Source: Flavobacteriaceae bacterium (lineage in GTDB: Bacteria; Bacteroidota; Bacteroidia; Flavobacteriales; Flavobacteriaceae). Taken from it: a stretch of 6,752 bases of DNA. Below are positions 6,537 through 6,752 of the stretch, in pieces. The first letter of the stretch is position 1. Every line of letters begins with the position of its first letter. Under the pieces are notes generated by a model. The model was not told the origin of the DNA. It was given only the letters and a program-made list of their open reading frames with translations, and did not search any database. Position numbers and translations under genes: made by a program. The stretch is taken from the NCBI GenBank assembly GCA_016649785.1, contig JAENXB010000159.1, forward strand, positions 1 to 6,752. The letters run 5' to 3'.

Positions 6537-6542
6537 TATTTA

Positions 6543-6752
6543 ATGAGAAAATATTTTTATCAATTTGGTTTGTTATTTGTATTAATGGCGCTGCTTGCTT
6601 CATGTAACGCATCAAAATCAAGACTTCAGACAGAACACGAATCCCGGCTTAGCTCCGGAAAATTAATTCCCACCACTCCCCCAATAACCAGAATAAATAC
6701 TGCACCTCCTGAAGAAATGCCCGAAGATAAACGGGTGTATAATATCACCTCC
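6543..6752 (+). CDS. Lipoprotein, N-terminal 70 residues only; cut by the right edge
   Basis: The ATG at 6543 begins a frame that stays open to the window end. MRKYFYQ is followed by a hydrophobic run (GLLFVLMALLA) and the lipobox LASC with Cys21, giving a clear lipoprotein signal. After Cys21 comes a Ser/Lys/Arg-rich, then Pro/Thr-rich stretch (residues ~40-65, IPTTPPITRINTAPP), typical of a flexible tether, and the fragment ends VYNITS. No catalytic domain is reached. From recalled gene order in flavobacteria, where a C40 (NlpC/P60) cell-wall peptidase often follows lpxB, that is my best guess for the missing part; the sequence here neither proves nor excludes it. It starts 6 nt after the lpxB stop, so it is probably in the same operon. 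Confidence 0.8.
   Translation, partial: MRKYFYQFGLLFVLMALLASCNASKSRLQTEHESRLSSGKLIPTTPPITRINTAPPEEMPEDKRVYNITS

Overview
The window looks like chromosomal core DNA of a flavobacterium (Bacteroidota, probably Flavobacteriaceae). The evidence is AT-rich spacers, A-rich leaders instead of strong Shine-Dalgarno sites, lipoproteins ending in a short lipobox, and a gene order (Prc-type protease / surE / small membrane protein / lpxB / lipoprotein) that I recall from flavobacterial genomes. No mobile element, CRISPR array, tRNA or rRNA is visible, and no defence or biosynthetic system stands out.

Layout. Bases 2-1501 (+) carry the 3' part of an outer-membrane beta-barrel gene that runs off the left edge. 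Its first residues resemble the end of a POTRA domain, and a late GIRGF motif resembles the RGF/RGY signature of the Omp85/TpsB superfamily. Bases 1502-1774 separate it from a convergent gene. They hold a 14-bp hairpin with a U-tract in the minus-strand direction, and a possible 25-codon membrane microprotein (1538-1615, minus). Bases 1775-4024 (-) encode a lipoprotein of the Prc/Tsp tail-specific protease family. A 125-bp divergent spacer leads to surE (4150-4932, +), which overlaps by 8 nt a three-helix membrane protein of unknown function (4925-5206, +). A 214-bp spacer follows, with an AT-only hairpin at the stop codon and a cluster of five ATTCGTG heptamers forming a 15-bp perfect inverted repeat. 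Then come lpxB (5421-6536, +) and, 6 nt later, the start of a lipoprotein gene cut by the right edge (6543 onward).

The common theme is the cell envelope: outer-membrane barrel, periplasmic proteolysis, lipid A synthesis and a lipoprotein. SurE is the exception, as a cytoplasmic nucleotidase. The points most worth a second look are the ATTCGTG inverted repeat in front of lpxB, the threefold octapeptide repeat built around the RGF motif of the barrel protein, and the candidate microprotein.
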